NCBI GenBank assembly: GCA_002309635.1
Contig: DBXO01000014.1
Coordinates: forward strand, 13,500-77,499
DNA length: 64,000 bases
Source: Ruminococcus flavefaciens
GTDB lineage: Bacteria; Bacillota; Clostridia; Oscillospirales; Ruminococcaceae
Direction of reading: 5' to 3'
In this document: piece after piece, positions 23,494-31,781 of the stretch
How the letters are laid out: every line of letters begins with the position of its first letter
Numbering within the stretch: position 1 is the first letter of the stretch
The notes under the pieces: model-generated
The model's input: only the letters and a program-made list of their open reading frames with translations
What the model was told of the DNA's origin: nothing
Database searches by the model: none
Program-made: the position numbers and the translations under genes

Positions 23494-24896
23494 TGGCTAA
23501 AAAGAGTATCACAAAGAGATGGATATTCAACAACTTGGGCGTTGTTGTGCTGGCGCTGCTGGTCATCGACATGGCTATAATCTATGCGATACAGAATTAC
23601 TTCTACAATTCCGCCAAGCAGTACCTCGTCTCAAAGATAAACGCTGTAACCAGTGTGCTGAGCATGCATTCTCAGGACAGCTCGTCGAACTTTTCCGCAG
23701 AGATGCGAAAAATGCTTGAGACCTTCAACGAGAAGGACAAGATAGAGCTCATGGCGATAAACTCAAAGGGCAGAGTCGTGCTTACCTCATCGGGCTTCTC
23801 TCCCGACGCGGACGACCCCATGCCCGACTATGACGAGGCCCTCGAAAAGAGCGAGGGCGACCACGTCTACAAGCTCAGGGGCGGCGAGAAGATACTTGCC
23901 GTATCCGTGCCAATAGACTCCATGAGCAACGAGTACAGCGCAGTAAGAATGGTCACCTCTCTGACGGCCATAGACGAGACCATAAAGAATTACGCGCTTG
24001 CCGCTTCAGTGGTATGCGTGGTAATAATCCTTATCATAATAATAACGGGTCTGTATTTTGCAGGCTCTATCGTAAGGCCCATACAGCAGATAAGCGGTAT
24101 CGCCCGTAAATTCGCTATGGGCGACTTCTCAACACGTATCGAGAATGACAGTGACGACGAGATAGGCGACCTCTGTACAGCCATAAACAACATGGCTGAC
24201 GAGCTTTCTGCCACAGAGGCCATGAAGAACGAGTTCATCTCTTCGGTATCACATGAGCTGAGAACTCCCCTTACCGCTATAAAGGGCTGGGCTGAGACGC
24301 TTATGATAGACGGGGGAGGAAGTCCCGACACCATGAAAAAGGGCGTAGGCGTTATTGTCAACGAGACAGAGCGTCTTTCCCAGATGGTAGAGGAGCTCCT
24401 TGACTTCTCGCGTATGCAGAGCGGCCATTTCACATTGCAGAATGCCAATATGGACATACTTGCTGAGCTCGGGGACGCAGTTCTCATCTACAGCGACAAG
24501 GCAAGGCGCGAGGACAAGGAGATAATCTACAACGACCCCGAGATGCTGCCCTTCGTTTACGGAGACAAGAACCGTATACGTCAGGTCTTCATAAATGTTA
24601 TCGACAATGCCATAAAGTACTCCTCGGCAGGGGACACTGTTACCATAATGGCTTACGAGAGCAGCGGAAACGTTATCGTAATGGTGACGGATACGGGCTG
24701 CGGTATCAAAAAATCAGACCTTGCAAAGGTCAAGACCAAGTTCTACAAGGCTAATCACACACGCCGCGGCTCGGGTATCGGACTTGCCGTTGCAGACGAG
24801 ATAATAAGCATGCACGGCGGCTCTATGGATATCACAAGCGAGGGCGAGGGCAAGGGCACTACAGTCGTTATAACTCTGCCCGCCGTAAAGGCATAA
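23493..24896 (+). CDS. Sensor histidine kinase
   Basis: 467 residues. Two membrane helices (about 12-34 and 168-190) flank an extracytoplasmic sensor domain. A HAMP domain follows (SIVRPIQQISGIARKFAMGDFSTRI), then dimerisation/phosphoacceptor SSVSHELRTPLTAIKGWAE with His254, and the ATPase domain with NVIDNAIKYS, DTGCGI and GSGIGLAVADEI. It is the partner of the regulator just upstream. The loop lacks a recognisable PAS fold in the part read, and the signal is unknown. Confidence 0.95.
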   Translation: MAKKSITKRWIFNNLGVVVLALLVIDMAIIYAIQNYFYNSAKQYLVSKINAVTSVLSMHSQDSSSNFSAEMRKMLETFNEKDKIELMAINSKGRVVLTSSGFSPDADDPMPDYDEALEKSEGDHVYKLRGGEKILAVSVPIDSMSNEYSAVRMVTSLTAIDETIKNYALAASVVCVVIILIIIITGLYFAGSIVRPIQQISGIARKFAMGDFSTRIENDSDDEIGDLCTAINNMADELSATEAMKNEFISSVSHELRTPLTAIKGWAETLMIDGGGSPDTMKKGVGVIVNETERLSQMVEELLDFSRMQSGHFTLQNANMDILAELGDAVLIYSDKARREDKEIIYNDPEMLPFVYGDKNRIRQVFINVIDNAIKYSSAGDTVTIMAYESSGNVIVMVTDTGCGIKKSDLAKVKTKFYKANHTRRGSGIGLAVADEIISMHGGSMDITSEGEGKGTTVVITLPAVKA

Positions 24897-24926
24897 GGAA
24901 AAAACATACTAAAATCAGGTGAAAAC

Positions 24927-25949
24927 ATGGGAAATAGCAATAATACACAGGAAAAATTCAAATCAAAGATAGGCGGACAGGCTCTTATCGAGGGCATAAT
25001 GATGCTGGGACCTGACACGGGTGCAATGGCATGCAGACTTCCCGACGGCACCATAGACCTTGAAACATGGGAGGAAAACAACGGAAAGAACGCTCCGTGG
25101 TACAGAAAGGTGCCTCTTGTGAGGGGCTGTACGGGCTTTGTCGTATCCCTGGTCAAGGGTTACAAGTACATGATGAAGTCTGCCGACAAGCAGATAGTTG
25201 ACGACGAGGAAGACGAAAAGGACAAGAAAAAGGACGAAAAACCCGCATCAGAGGCTGCTGCCGAGGGCAGTGCGGTTACAGCTGCCGACAGCAGTGAGAC
25301 TGGGGGGAGCGGGAAGAAAAAGGAGAGCTCAGGCTACGATATATTCATGTATCTGGGTATACTTTTCGGCGTAGTCATGGCGATAGGACTTTTCGTGATG
25401 CTGCCGAAATGGATAGTGGGACTTATGCCCTCCGTCAAGGAGAACCGTTTCCTGCGCTCGCTTCTTGAGGGCGTTGTTAAGATAGCGCTTTTCGTTGCAT
25501 ATATGTACCTTACGAGCTTTATGAAGGATATCCGGAGACAGTTCATGTACCACGGCGCAGAGCATAAGACGATCGCCTGCCATGAAGCGGAGCTCCCGCT
25601 TACAATAGAGAATGTCCGCAGGCAGCCCCGTTTCCATAAGCGCTGCGGCACAAGCTTCATATTCATAGTTCTCATAGTCAGCATATTCGTTATGTGCTTT
25701 GTTCCCTTTACTGTAACATGGCAGCGTATCGTGGCTTCACTGGTGCTCCTTCCCCTTGTTGTGGGAATATCCTACGAGTGCATACGCCTTGCGGGAAATA
25801 ACGACAACCTTTTCACACGCATACTTTCGGCTCCGGGACTTGCCATGCAGCGTATAACCACACGCGAGCCTGACGACAGCATGATAGAGATAGCCATAGC
25901 GGCTATGACACCCTGTATCCCCAAGGACAAGGAGGACGACAAGTGGTGA
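24927..25949 (+). CDS. YqhQ-like membrane protein (DUF1385)
   Basis: 340 residues. The N-terminal GGQALIEGIMMLGPDTGAMACRLPDG motif and the later FMYHGAEHKTIACHEA and RFHKRCGTSFIF blocks are typical of the DUF1385/YqhQ family. Several membrane helices lie in the second half. A low-complexity charged insert (about residues 90-140, DDEEDEKDKKKDEK...) separates the first motif from the membrane part. The biochemical role is not established. The stop overlaps the start of prmC, and pairing with prmC is common in Firmicutes. Confidence 0.85.
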   Translation: MGNSNNTQEKFKSKIGGQALIEGIMMLGPDTGAMACRLPDGTIDLETWEENNGKNAPWYRKVPLVRGCTGFVVSLVKGYKYMMKSADKQIVDDEEDEKDKKKDEKPASEAAAEGSAVTAADSSETGGSGKKKESSGYDIFMYLGILFGVVMAIGLFVMLPKWIVGLMPSVKENRFLRSLLEGVVKIALFVAYMYLTSFMKDIRRQFMYHGAEHKTIACHEAELPLTIENVRRQPRFHKRCGTSFIFIVLIVSIFVMCFVPFTVTWQRIVASLVLLPLVVGISYECIRLAGNNDNLFTRILSAPGLAMQRITTREPDDSMIEIAIAAMTPCIPKDKEDDKW

Positions 25950-26794
25950 GCCGAGGCGAGCTTTTTGCTCGGTGCAGGGAGCTTATAGCCCTGCGTGACG
26001 AGGAGTCCGCAGACTTCGACACCACATGTATATTTCAGGACCTGCTTGAGGAGAAGTTACCAATGTTCGCCCCGAAGGAGCCGGTTCCCGAGGAAAAGGC
26101 AGCGGAGATCCTCTCCCTTGCAAAGCGCCGCTCCGAAGGCTATCCTTTGCAGTATCTGCTGGGACAGTGGGAGTTCTGGGGCTGTAATTTCAGAATAGGC
26201 GAGGGTGTGCTGATACCGCGCCCAGATACGGAGACCCTTGTGGAGCAGGTTCTGGACATCTGCCGCAGGAACGGTCTCGATTCGCCGAGAATAGCCGACC
26301 TTTGCAGCGGCAGCGGCTGTATAGCCGTGGCTCTTAAAAAGGAGCTGCCGGGGGCTGAGGTGTACGCCGTGGAACTTTCTGAAAAGGCGCTTTTCTACCT
26401 TAGACAGAACACGGAGCTCAACGGCTGCGGCGATATAAAGGTGATAAGCGGCGATGTGCTGAAAAAGGAAACTGCACAGCAGATCGCAGACCTTGATATA
26501 CTTGTCAGCAATCCCCCTTATCTTACTGCACAGGACATGAGCGAGCTTATGACGGAGGTCAGGTACGAGCCTGAATCCGCACTTTTCGGCGGCGAGGACG
26601 GTCTCGACTTCTACAGAGCCGTTACAGAGCTTTGGATAAATTCTATAAAGTCAGGCGGTTTTATTGCCTACGAGTTCGGTCTCGGACAGCATGACGCCGT
26701 AAAGACGATACTTGAAAGCAACGGCTTCTGCGATGTGGAGCTGAAACGCGACGGCGGCGGTATCATAAGGACTGCTGCGGCTGTAAAACTTTAA
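25943..26794 (+). CDS. prmC: Release factor glutamine methyltransferase PrmC
   Basis: 283 residues. Methylates the Gln of the GGQ motif in peptide release factors using S-adenosylmethionine. LLGQWEFWGCNFRIGEGVLIPRPDTE, the SAM motif IADLCSGSGCIAVALKKELP and the catalytic SNPPYL are present. The start is GTG at 25943 or the next GTG at 25946; GGAGG is at a suitable distance for either. It overlaps the DUF1385 gene. No prfA is adjacent. Confidence 0.92.
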   Translation: MVSRGELFARCRELIALRDEESADFDTTCIFQDLLEEKLPMFAPKEPVPEEKAAEILSLAKRRSEGYPLQYLLGQWEFWGCNFRIGEGVLIPRPDTETLVEQVLDICRRNGLDSPRIADLCSGSGCIAVALKKELPGAEVYAVELSEKALFYLRQNTELNGCGDIKVISGDVLKKETAQQIADLDILVSNPPYLTAQDMSELMTEVRYEPESALFGGEDGLDFYRAVTELWINSIKSGGFIAYEFGLGQHDAVKTILESNGFCDVELKRDGGGIIRTAAAVKL

Positions 26795-26820
26795 GCAGTT
26801 AGCCATTAGCCCCTGCATTG

Positions 26821-26846
26821 AAACGCCGAGGGCGGCGTTCCCTACA
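26821..26846. repeat. Solo REP-like palindrome
   Basis: Read on the minus strand it begins TGTAGGG and is followed by AACGCCG-CCCT-CGGCGTT. It has the same GTAG-plus-palindrome plan as the elements at 6168 and 34916, but is a single half. It fills most of the gap before the phosphoesterase gene. Confidence 0.5.
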
Positions 26847-26871
26847 CAACCCCACCAAGAAAGGATAAGCC

Positions 26872-27495
26872 ATGAAAATAGCGGTGTTTTCAGATGTTCA
26901 CGGAAATCTTGAAGCATTGAAAGCAGTTCTCGGACAGATAAGGGAAAAGAACGCGGACCTGACAGTGTTTTTAGGGGACATTTTTCAGCGCGGAAACGAG
27001 GAATTTGAATGTCTCGAGCTGCTGAGAGCAAGCGATATAGTCTGTTTAAAGGGCAACTGCGAGCTCTATGCGGAACACGGAGTCGATGTCGATCCGGATG
27101 TGGAACATCTCAGGGAGTATTACGACGGTGTGAGAAAAAGACTTACAGCCGAACAGATGGAGTTCATCAGGAAGATGCCGCTGTTCTATGAAATTGAGAG
27201 CAACGGGCACAAACTGCATTTTTCACATTTCCTGTTCCTCGATATCGAAAAGCCGTACCCGTTTTTACCGCTGTCAAGCTTAAAGGACGGAACGTTCAAC
27301 AGGGCTTGCGAAAGCGGTTACGTAAAGCGGTACGATCTTGCGGTGGTAGGTCACTGTCATCAGGATTTTGTGAAGGGAAAAGTAGTTTCCGTTTCGGCTT
27401 CAGGGCTGGAAGGAGCTTCATATCTTATGATCGAAGCGAGGGAGGACTATGTCGGATTTGAGCATATAAGCCTCGCACCGGCGCAGATGCATTAA
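26872..27495 (+). CDS. Calcineurin-like metallophosphoesterase (YfcE/MJ0936-like)
   Basis: 207 residues. The dinuclear metal-binding set is complete: FSDVHGN at the N-terminus, LGDIFQRG, KGNCE, HFSHF and VVGHCH. The small size and lack of signal peptide fit the cytoplasmic YfcE-type phosphodiesterases. AAAGGAT precedes the ATG. The substrate cannot be inferred. A short GC hairpin follows the stop near 27500. Confidence 0.85.
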   Translation: MKIAVFSDVHGNLEALKAVLGQIREKNADLTVFLGDIFQRGNEEFECLELLRASDIVCLKGNCELYAEHGVDVDPDVEHLREYYDGVRKRLTAEQMEFIRKMPLFYEIESNGHKLHFSHFLFLDIEKPYPFLPLSSLKDGTFNRACESGYVKRYDLAVVGHCHQDFVKGKVVSVSASGLEGASYLMIEAREDYVGFEHISLAPAQMH

Positions 27496-27587
27496 AAACG
27501 GCAGCGCCGAAAAAAGTGAAAAAATTCATAAGTTTTCAGCATGGTTAAAGCTTTATACAATATAATATAAATATGGAGGAAATACCA

Positions 27588-28769
27588 ATGGCAAAAAAGG
27601 AACTTGCTAAAAAGCCGACAGTCGTAAGAGTTACCGCTGTGGAGGACAAGAAAGCCGCTCTCGACGGAGCTCTCAAGCAGATAGAAAAGAAGTACGGCGC
27701 AGGCGCTGTTATGCGTCTCGGTCAGACCAAGACCCTTAATGTTGACGCTATCCCCACAGGCTCCATGACCCTCGATATGGCGCTGGGTATCGGCGGCGTT
27801 CCGAGAGGACGTATCGTTGAGATATACGGTCCCGAGAGCTCGGGTAAGACCACAGTTGCGCTGTCTATAGTAGCTCAGGCTCAGAAGGCAGGCGGAGAAG
27901 CAGCATTCATCGACGTTGAGCATGCTCTCGACCCTGTATACGCTCAGGCTCTCGGAGTAAACATCGATAATCTCCTCGTTTCCCAGCCTGACAGCGGCGA
28001 ACAGGCTCTCGAAATAGCAGAGGCTCTTATCCGCTCGGGCGCTATCGACGTTATCGTACTTGACTCCATTGCCGCTATGACCACACGGGCTGAAATTGAC
28101 GGTGAGATGGGCGACCTCCACGTAGGTCAGCTTGCAAGACTTATGTCTCAGGCTATGAGAAAGCTCACAGCAGCTATATCCAAGTCCAACTGCGTTGCCA
28201 TATTCATCAATCAGATACGCGAAAAGATAGGCGTTATGTACGGAAACCCCGAGACTACCCCAGGCGGACGCGCACTTAAGTTCTATTCTTCGGTACGTAT
28301 AGAGGTAAGAAAGGGCGAGGTCATCAAGTCGGGCACGGATGTTATCGGAGCCTGCACACGCTGCAAGATAGTCAAGAACAAGGTAGCCCCGCCTTTCAAG
28401 GAGTGCGAATTCGACCTTATGTACGGCAGCGGCATATCCCGTACAGGAGAGGTCCTCGACCTTGCTGTAGATCTTGATATCATCAAGAAGGGCGGTTCTT
28501 GGTTCAGCTACAAGGATCAGAAGCTGGGACAGGGACGTGATAACGTAAAGGAGCTGCTCCAGAACGACGAAAATCTCATGAAGGAGATAGAGGAGCAGAT
28601 ACTTGCAAGAAAGGACGAGCTCAAGGCTGCCGCTCCCAAGAAGAGCAAGCCCGCCGAGGCGGTTTCTGCTGCCGATAAGCCCGTATCAGGAGGAGCTGCC
28701 GTTTCCGACGATGACGTTCTTGCAAGCTTTGACGAGAACTTTGAGGAGTTCACACCTGCTGAGGAATAA
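27588..28769 (+). CDS. recA: Recombinase RecA
   Basis: 393 residues. Strand exchange and SOS co-protease. The start is the ATG at 27588, with GGAGGA 7 bases upstream. Walker A GPESSGKTT, VIVLDSIAAMTTRAEIDGEMGD, the L2-region INQIREKIGVMYGNPETTPGGRALKFY and an acidic C-terminal tail are all present. A possible promoter is TTTTCA (27533-27538) with TACAAT (27556-27561). No Firmicute LexA box (CGAAC/GTTCG type) is visible upstream. The stop overlaps recX by one base. Confidence 0.97.
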   Translation: MAKKELAKKPTVVRVTAVEDKKAALDGALKQIEKKYGAGAVMRLGQTKTLNVDAIPTGSMTLDMALGIGGVPRGRIVEIYGPESSGKTTVALSIVAQAQKAGGEAAFIDVEHALDPVYAQALGVNIDNLLVSQPDSGEQALEIAEALIRSGAIDVIVLDSIAAMTTRAEIDGEMGDLHVGQLARLMSQAMRKLTAAISKSNCVAIFINQIREKIGVMYGNPETTPGGRALKFYSSVRIEVRKGEVIKSGTDVIGACTRCKIVKNKVAPPFKECEFDLMYGSGISRTGEVLDLAVDLDIIKKGGSWFSYKDQKLGQGRDNVKELLQNDENLMKEIEEQILARKDELKAAAPKKSKPAEAVSAADKPVSGGAAVSDDDVLASFDENFEEFTPAEE

Positions 28770-29398
28770 TGAAAATAACATCAGTCACACGGTACAAGGG
28801 CTCGACTTATGAAGCGGAGCTGGACGACGGGCGCAGGCTCTATCTCCATGCGGATATCATCACTGATTTCGGCATACATGCAGGCATGGAGACTGACCGC
28901 GATACTCTGAGGAAGATCATCTATGCCTCGAATTTCCGCAGAGCCTATCAGCGGGCGCTGTATCTGCTGGACTACAGGGACTATACCTATTCGGAGATGT
29001 TCGGCAAGCTCATAGACAACTACAAAAGCAAGCCGCTGTGTACGGCGGTAATGAAGAAGCTCACTGAGCACGGCTTCATCGACGATGTGCGCTATGCCGA
29101 GCGTATGGCGCGTAATCTTGTGGAGATAAAGCATTTCGGCTACCGCCGCTGTAAAAGGGAGCTAATGCAGAAGGGCATAAGCGAATTTATTGCTCAGGAC
29201 GCCCTTGCGCCCTATGAGGGAGTATTCGGCGAGAACCTTGCCGAACTGCTGAAAACAAAGCATTCAAGATATCTGACAGACTGTGAGGACAGAAAAACGA
29301 TAGAAAAGGTGAAAAGCGCTCTTGTGCGGTACGGATACGATTTTACAGAGATAAACCGCGCCGTGAAGGAATACTTCGAGAACGCTGAGGACCTTTGA
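28769..29398 (+). CDS. recX: RecA regulator RecX
   Basis: 209 residues. Modulates RecA filaments. All-helical tandem three-helix repeats are seen: ALYLLDYRDYTYSEMFGKL, VMKKLTEHGFIDDVRYAERMARN, GYRRCKRELMQKGISEFIAQDAL and VKSALVRYGYDFTEINRAVKEY. Its ATG shares a base with the recA stop (TAATG), a common arrangement that keeps RecX below RecA in amount. Confidence 0.9.
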   Translation: MKITSVTRYKGSTYEAELDDGRRLYLHADIITDFGIHAGMETDRDTLRKIIYASNFRRAYQRALYLLDYRDYTYSEMFGKLIDNYKSKPLCTAVMKKLTEHGFIDDVRYAERMARNLVEIKHFGYRRCKRELMQKGISEFIAQDALAPYEGVFGENLAELLKTKHSRYLTDCEDRKTIEKVKSALVRYGYDFTEINRAVKEYFENAEDL

Positions 29399-29412
29399 GG
29401 AGGAAAACTGAT

Positions 29413-30744
29413 ATGGCGATCAAGGTGGGCATGGTGTCCCTTGGCTGCTCGAAAAATCTTGTTGACTCTGAGCGTATGCTCTACAAGCTCAGAAAGCACG
29501 GCTACCAGCTGGTAACAGAGCCGGGACTTGCGGACGTTGCAGTGGTCAACACATGCGGCTTTATCAAGGCTGCAAAGGAAGAAGCGATAGAAACTATACT
29601 CGAGCTGGGAAAGCTCAAGGAGGAAGGCAGCCTCAGAAAGATAATCATTACAGGCTGTCTTGTGGAAAGATACAAGGAGGAGGCTGCGGAGCAGTTCCCC
29701 GAGGCCGACGCCGTTATCGGCATAGGCGATACGAAGGATATAGTCGATATCCTTGACCATGTCCTTGCAGACGAGCGCATTGTCCGCTTTGCTCCGAAGC
29801 TTGAAGCTGAGCTCTGCGGCGAAAGAGTATTGTCGACCCTGCCGTTCTTTACTTACCTTAAGGTGGCGGAGGGCTGCTCAAACTGCTGTACCTACTGTGC
29901 TATACCCATGATAAGAGGCAGATTTAGAAGCGTTCCCATGGAAAAGCTCATAGAAGAAGCCAGATTCCTTGCGGAAAACGGTGTTACGGAGCTTGTGGTC
30001 ATCGCGCAGGATACGGCGCTCTACGGCAAGGATCTCTACGGCGAGCCAAAGCTTGCGGAGCTTCTCACCGAGCTTTGCAGAATAGAGGGGCTCCGCTGGA
30101 TACGTACACTTTACTGCTACCCCGAGCGCATAACAGACGAACTTCTCGATGTTATCGCCCGCGAGGACAAGCTTGTGAAGTACCTTGAGATACCTATACA
30201 GCACTGTAACGGGGATATACTTTCACGTATGAACCGCTGGGGCGATACCGAAAAGCTTGAAGCCCTGTTTGCTCATATCCGCGAAAGGGTACCGAATATA
30301 ATACTTCGTACCACACTTATAACAGGCTTTCCGGGAGAGACTGAGGAGCAGTTTGAAGAGCTTGCGGAATTCGTAAAGAGAGTCCGCTTTGACAGGCTTG
30401 GCTGCTTTGCCTATTCCCGCGAGGAGGGCACAAAGGCGTATGACTTCCCCGATCAGATAGACGAAGAGACCGCTGCTCACCGCGCTGATATCATTATGGA
30501 GCAGCAGATGCTCATAAGCTGCGAAAACAATGAAAAGCTCATGGGTGCAGAGCTTGAAGCCGTTGTTGAGGGCTTTGACAAGTTCGGCGAGTGCTGGTTC
30601 GGAAGAACTCAGCTGGACGCTCCCGACATAGACGGAAAGGTATTCTTTACTTCGGGCAAGCCCCTTGGTATCGGCGAGCATGTGAAGATCCGCATTACCG
30701 ATACCCTTGATTACGATCTTATAGGAGAGGTGATAGACCAATGA
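29413..30744 (+). CDS. rimO: Ribosomal protein S12 methylthiotransferase RimO
   Basis: 443 residues. Radical-SAM enzyme that methylthiolates an Asp of ribosomal protein S12. The ATG at 29413 follows GAGGAGG. The N-terminal MTTase domain has cluster cysteines in SLGCSKN, NTCGFI and TGCLVERY. The radical-SAM motif is EGCSNCCTYCAIP, and the C-terminal TRAM domain ends the protein. It begins 14 bases after recX and overlaps pgsA by ATGA. Confidence 0.95.
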   Translation: MAIKVGMVSLGCSKNLVDSERMLYKLRKHGYQLVTEPGLADVAVVNTCGFIKAAKEEAIETILELGKLKEEGSLRKIIITGCLVERYKEEAAEQFPEADAVIGIGDTKDIVDILDHVLADERIVRFAPKLEAELCGERVLSTLPFFTYLKVAEGCSNCCTYCAIPMIRGRFRSVPMEKLIEEARFLAENGVTELVVIAQDTALYGKDLYGEPKLAELLTELCRIEGLRWIRTLYCYPERITDELLDVIAREDKLVKYLEIPIQHCNGDILSRMNRWGDTEKLEALFAHIRERVPNIILRTTLITGFPGETEEQFEELAEFVKRVRFDRLGCFAYSREEGTKAYDFPDQIDEETAAHRADIIMEQQMLISCENNEKLMGAELEAVVEGFDKFGECWFGRTQLDAPDIDGKVFFTSGKPLGIGEHVKIRITDTLDYDLIGEVIDQ

Positions 30745-31325
30745 ACCTGCCAAATAAGCTGACTCTTCTGAGAGTCCTTCTTATTCCGTTTTTTCTTTTG
30801 TTCATGTATTTAAACATACCATTTCATTTTGCAATTGCGCTGGTCATATTCGGAATTGCTTCTATTACGGACGCTCTTGACGGCAGGATAGCAAGATCGA
30901 GAAATCTTGTTACCAATTTCGGAAAGTTCCTTGACCCGCTGGCTGACAAGGTGCTCGTTATAGCAGCGCTTGCGGTTTTCGTGGAGTTTGCCGAGGTCAA
31001 TATGAGCGCCATACCCTTTATAATCATTACCGCAAGAGAATTCATGGTCTCGGGACTGAGGCTTCTTGCCGCAAACAGCGGTATAGTCGTTGCTGCGGGA
31101 ATATGGGGCAAGCTTAAAACCGCCTTTACAATGGTGGCTATAGTTGCGATACTCCTGTGGCTCAGCCTTTGCGGAGATTTCGGCATAGATTTCCCCGAGG
31201 GCTTCAGAAATGCAGTCGACAACGCTGTTGTGCCCGCACTTATATGGATATCCGCAGGTCTTACCGTTGTATCGGGTGCGGTATACCTTAAGGGCTACTG
31301 GAACCTTATAGATTCGGATAAGTAA
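30741..31325 (+). CDS. pgsA: CDP-diacylglycerol-glycerol-3-phosphate phosphatidyltransferase
   Basis: 194 residues. Makes phosphatidylglycerophosphate, the first step to phosphatidylglycerol. The CDP-alcohol phosphotransferase motif is DALDGRIARSRNLVTNFGKFLDPLADK (DG..AR.8G..3D..3D). It is a multi-spanning membrane protein with a start overlapping rimO. The rimO-pgsA pairing is common in Firmicutes. Confidence 0.95.
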   Translation: MNLPNKLTLLRVLLIPFFLLFMYLNIPFHFAIALVIFGIASITDALDGRIARSRNLVTNFGKFLDPLADKVLVIAALAVFVEFAEVNMSAIPFIIITAREFMVSGLRLLAANSGIVVAAGIWGKLKTAFTMVAIVAILLWLSLCGDFGIDFPEGFRNAVDNAVVPALIWISAGLTVVSGAVYLKGYWNLIDSDK

Positions 31326-31351
31326 GCCCCTCTCTTTGAAAGGAGAATAAG

Positions 31352-31738
31352 ATGAAACACTGTGCAGGTCAGATAAAGTATCTGGCAGCAATAAAGGAAT
31401 TATCCGAAAAGGAGGACAGCGTCCGCTGCGTCAGCATATCCCGGCATTTAGGGGTTTCAAGACCAAGCGTCAGCAAAATGCTGAGGTGTCTTGCAAACTG
31501 CGGACTTGTCTATGAGGACTTCTGCAACGGCGTGGTGCTTACTCCTGAGGGCGAGGAGACTGTGGAACGGCTCTTTTCCTCCTTTGACGAGGTGTATACG
31601 TTCTTTCACAGGTTTTTGAAGCTCCCGCGCGAGGAAGCTCATGAGCAGGCGATAAAGTTCATAACTGAGTTTCCGCAGGATACCTGCGAGCGCCTCAAGG
31701 GCATAGTTAAGCGCACGCTCAGAAAAAAGAGCACATAA
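31352..31738 (+). CDS. DtxR/MntR-like winged-helix regulator
   Basis: 128 residues. The N-terminal winged helix (VRCVSISRHLGVSRPSVSKMLRCLANCGLVYEDFCNGVVLTPEGEE) matches the iron/manganese-dependent repressor family. A short helical domain follows (FLKLPREEAHEQAIKFITEFPQDTCERL). At the place where MntR has the paired metal ligands Glu and His of its EH motif, this protein reads Ile-Thr by my alignment, so metal sensing may be altered. It is 26 bases after pgsA with AAAGGAG. Targets are unknown. Confidence 0.8.
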   Translation: MKHCAGQIKYLAAIKELSEKEDSVRCVSISRHLGVSRPSVSKMLRCLANCGLVYEDFCNGVVLTPEGEETVERLFSSFDEVYTFFHRFLKLPREEAHEQAIKFITEFPQDTCERLKGIVKRTLRKKST

Positions 31739-31740
31739 GA

Positions 31741-31768
31741 AAAGCGGTACACATTTGTGTACCGCTTT
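31741..31768. terminator. Bidirectional terminator between the DtxR-like gene and htpG
   Basis: Stem of 13 bases, AAAGCGGTACACA/TGTGTACCGCTTT, followed by T runs on both strands. It separates two convergent genes. Confidence 0.9.
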
Positions 31769-31781
31769 TTTATGTCACAGC

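Noticed and set aside
27496..27587. LexA/DinR box upstream of recA
   Set aside because: No CGAAC-N4-GTTCG-type sequence was found in the gap, so SOS control is not claimed.
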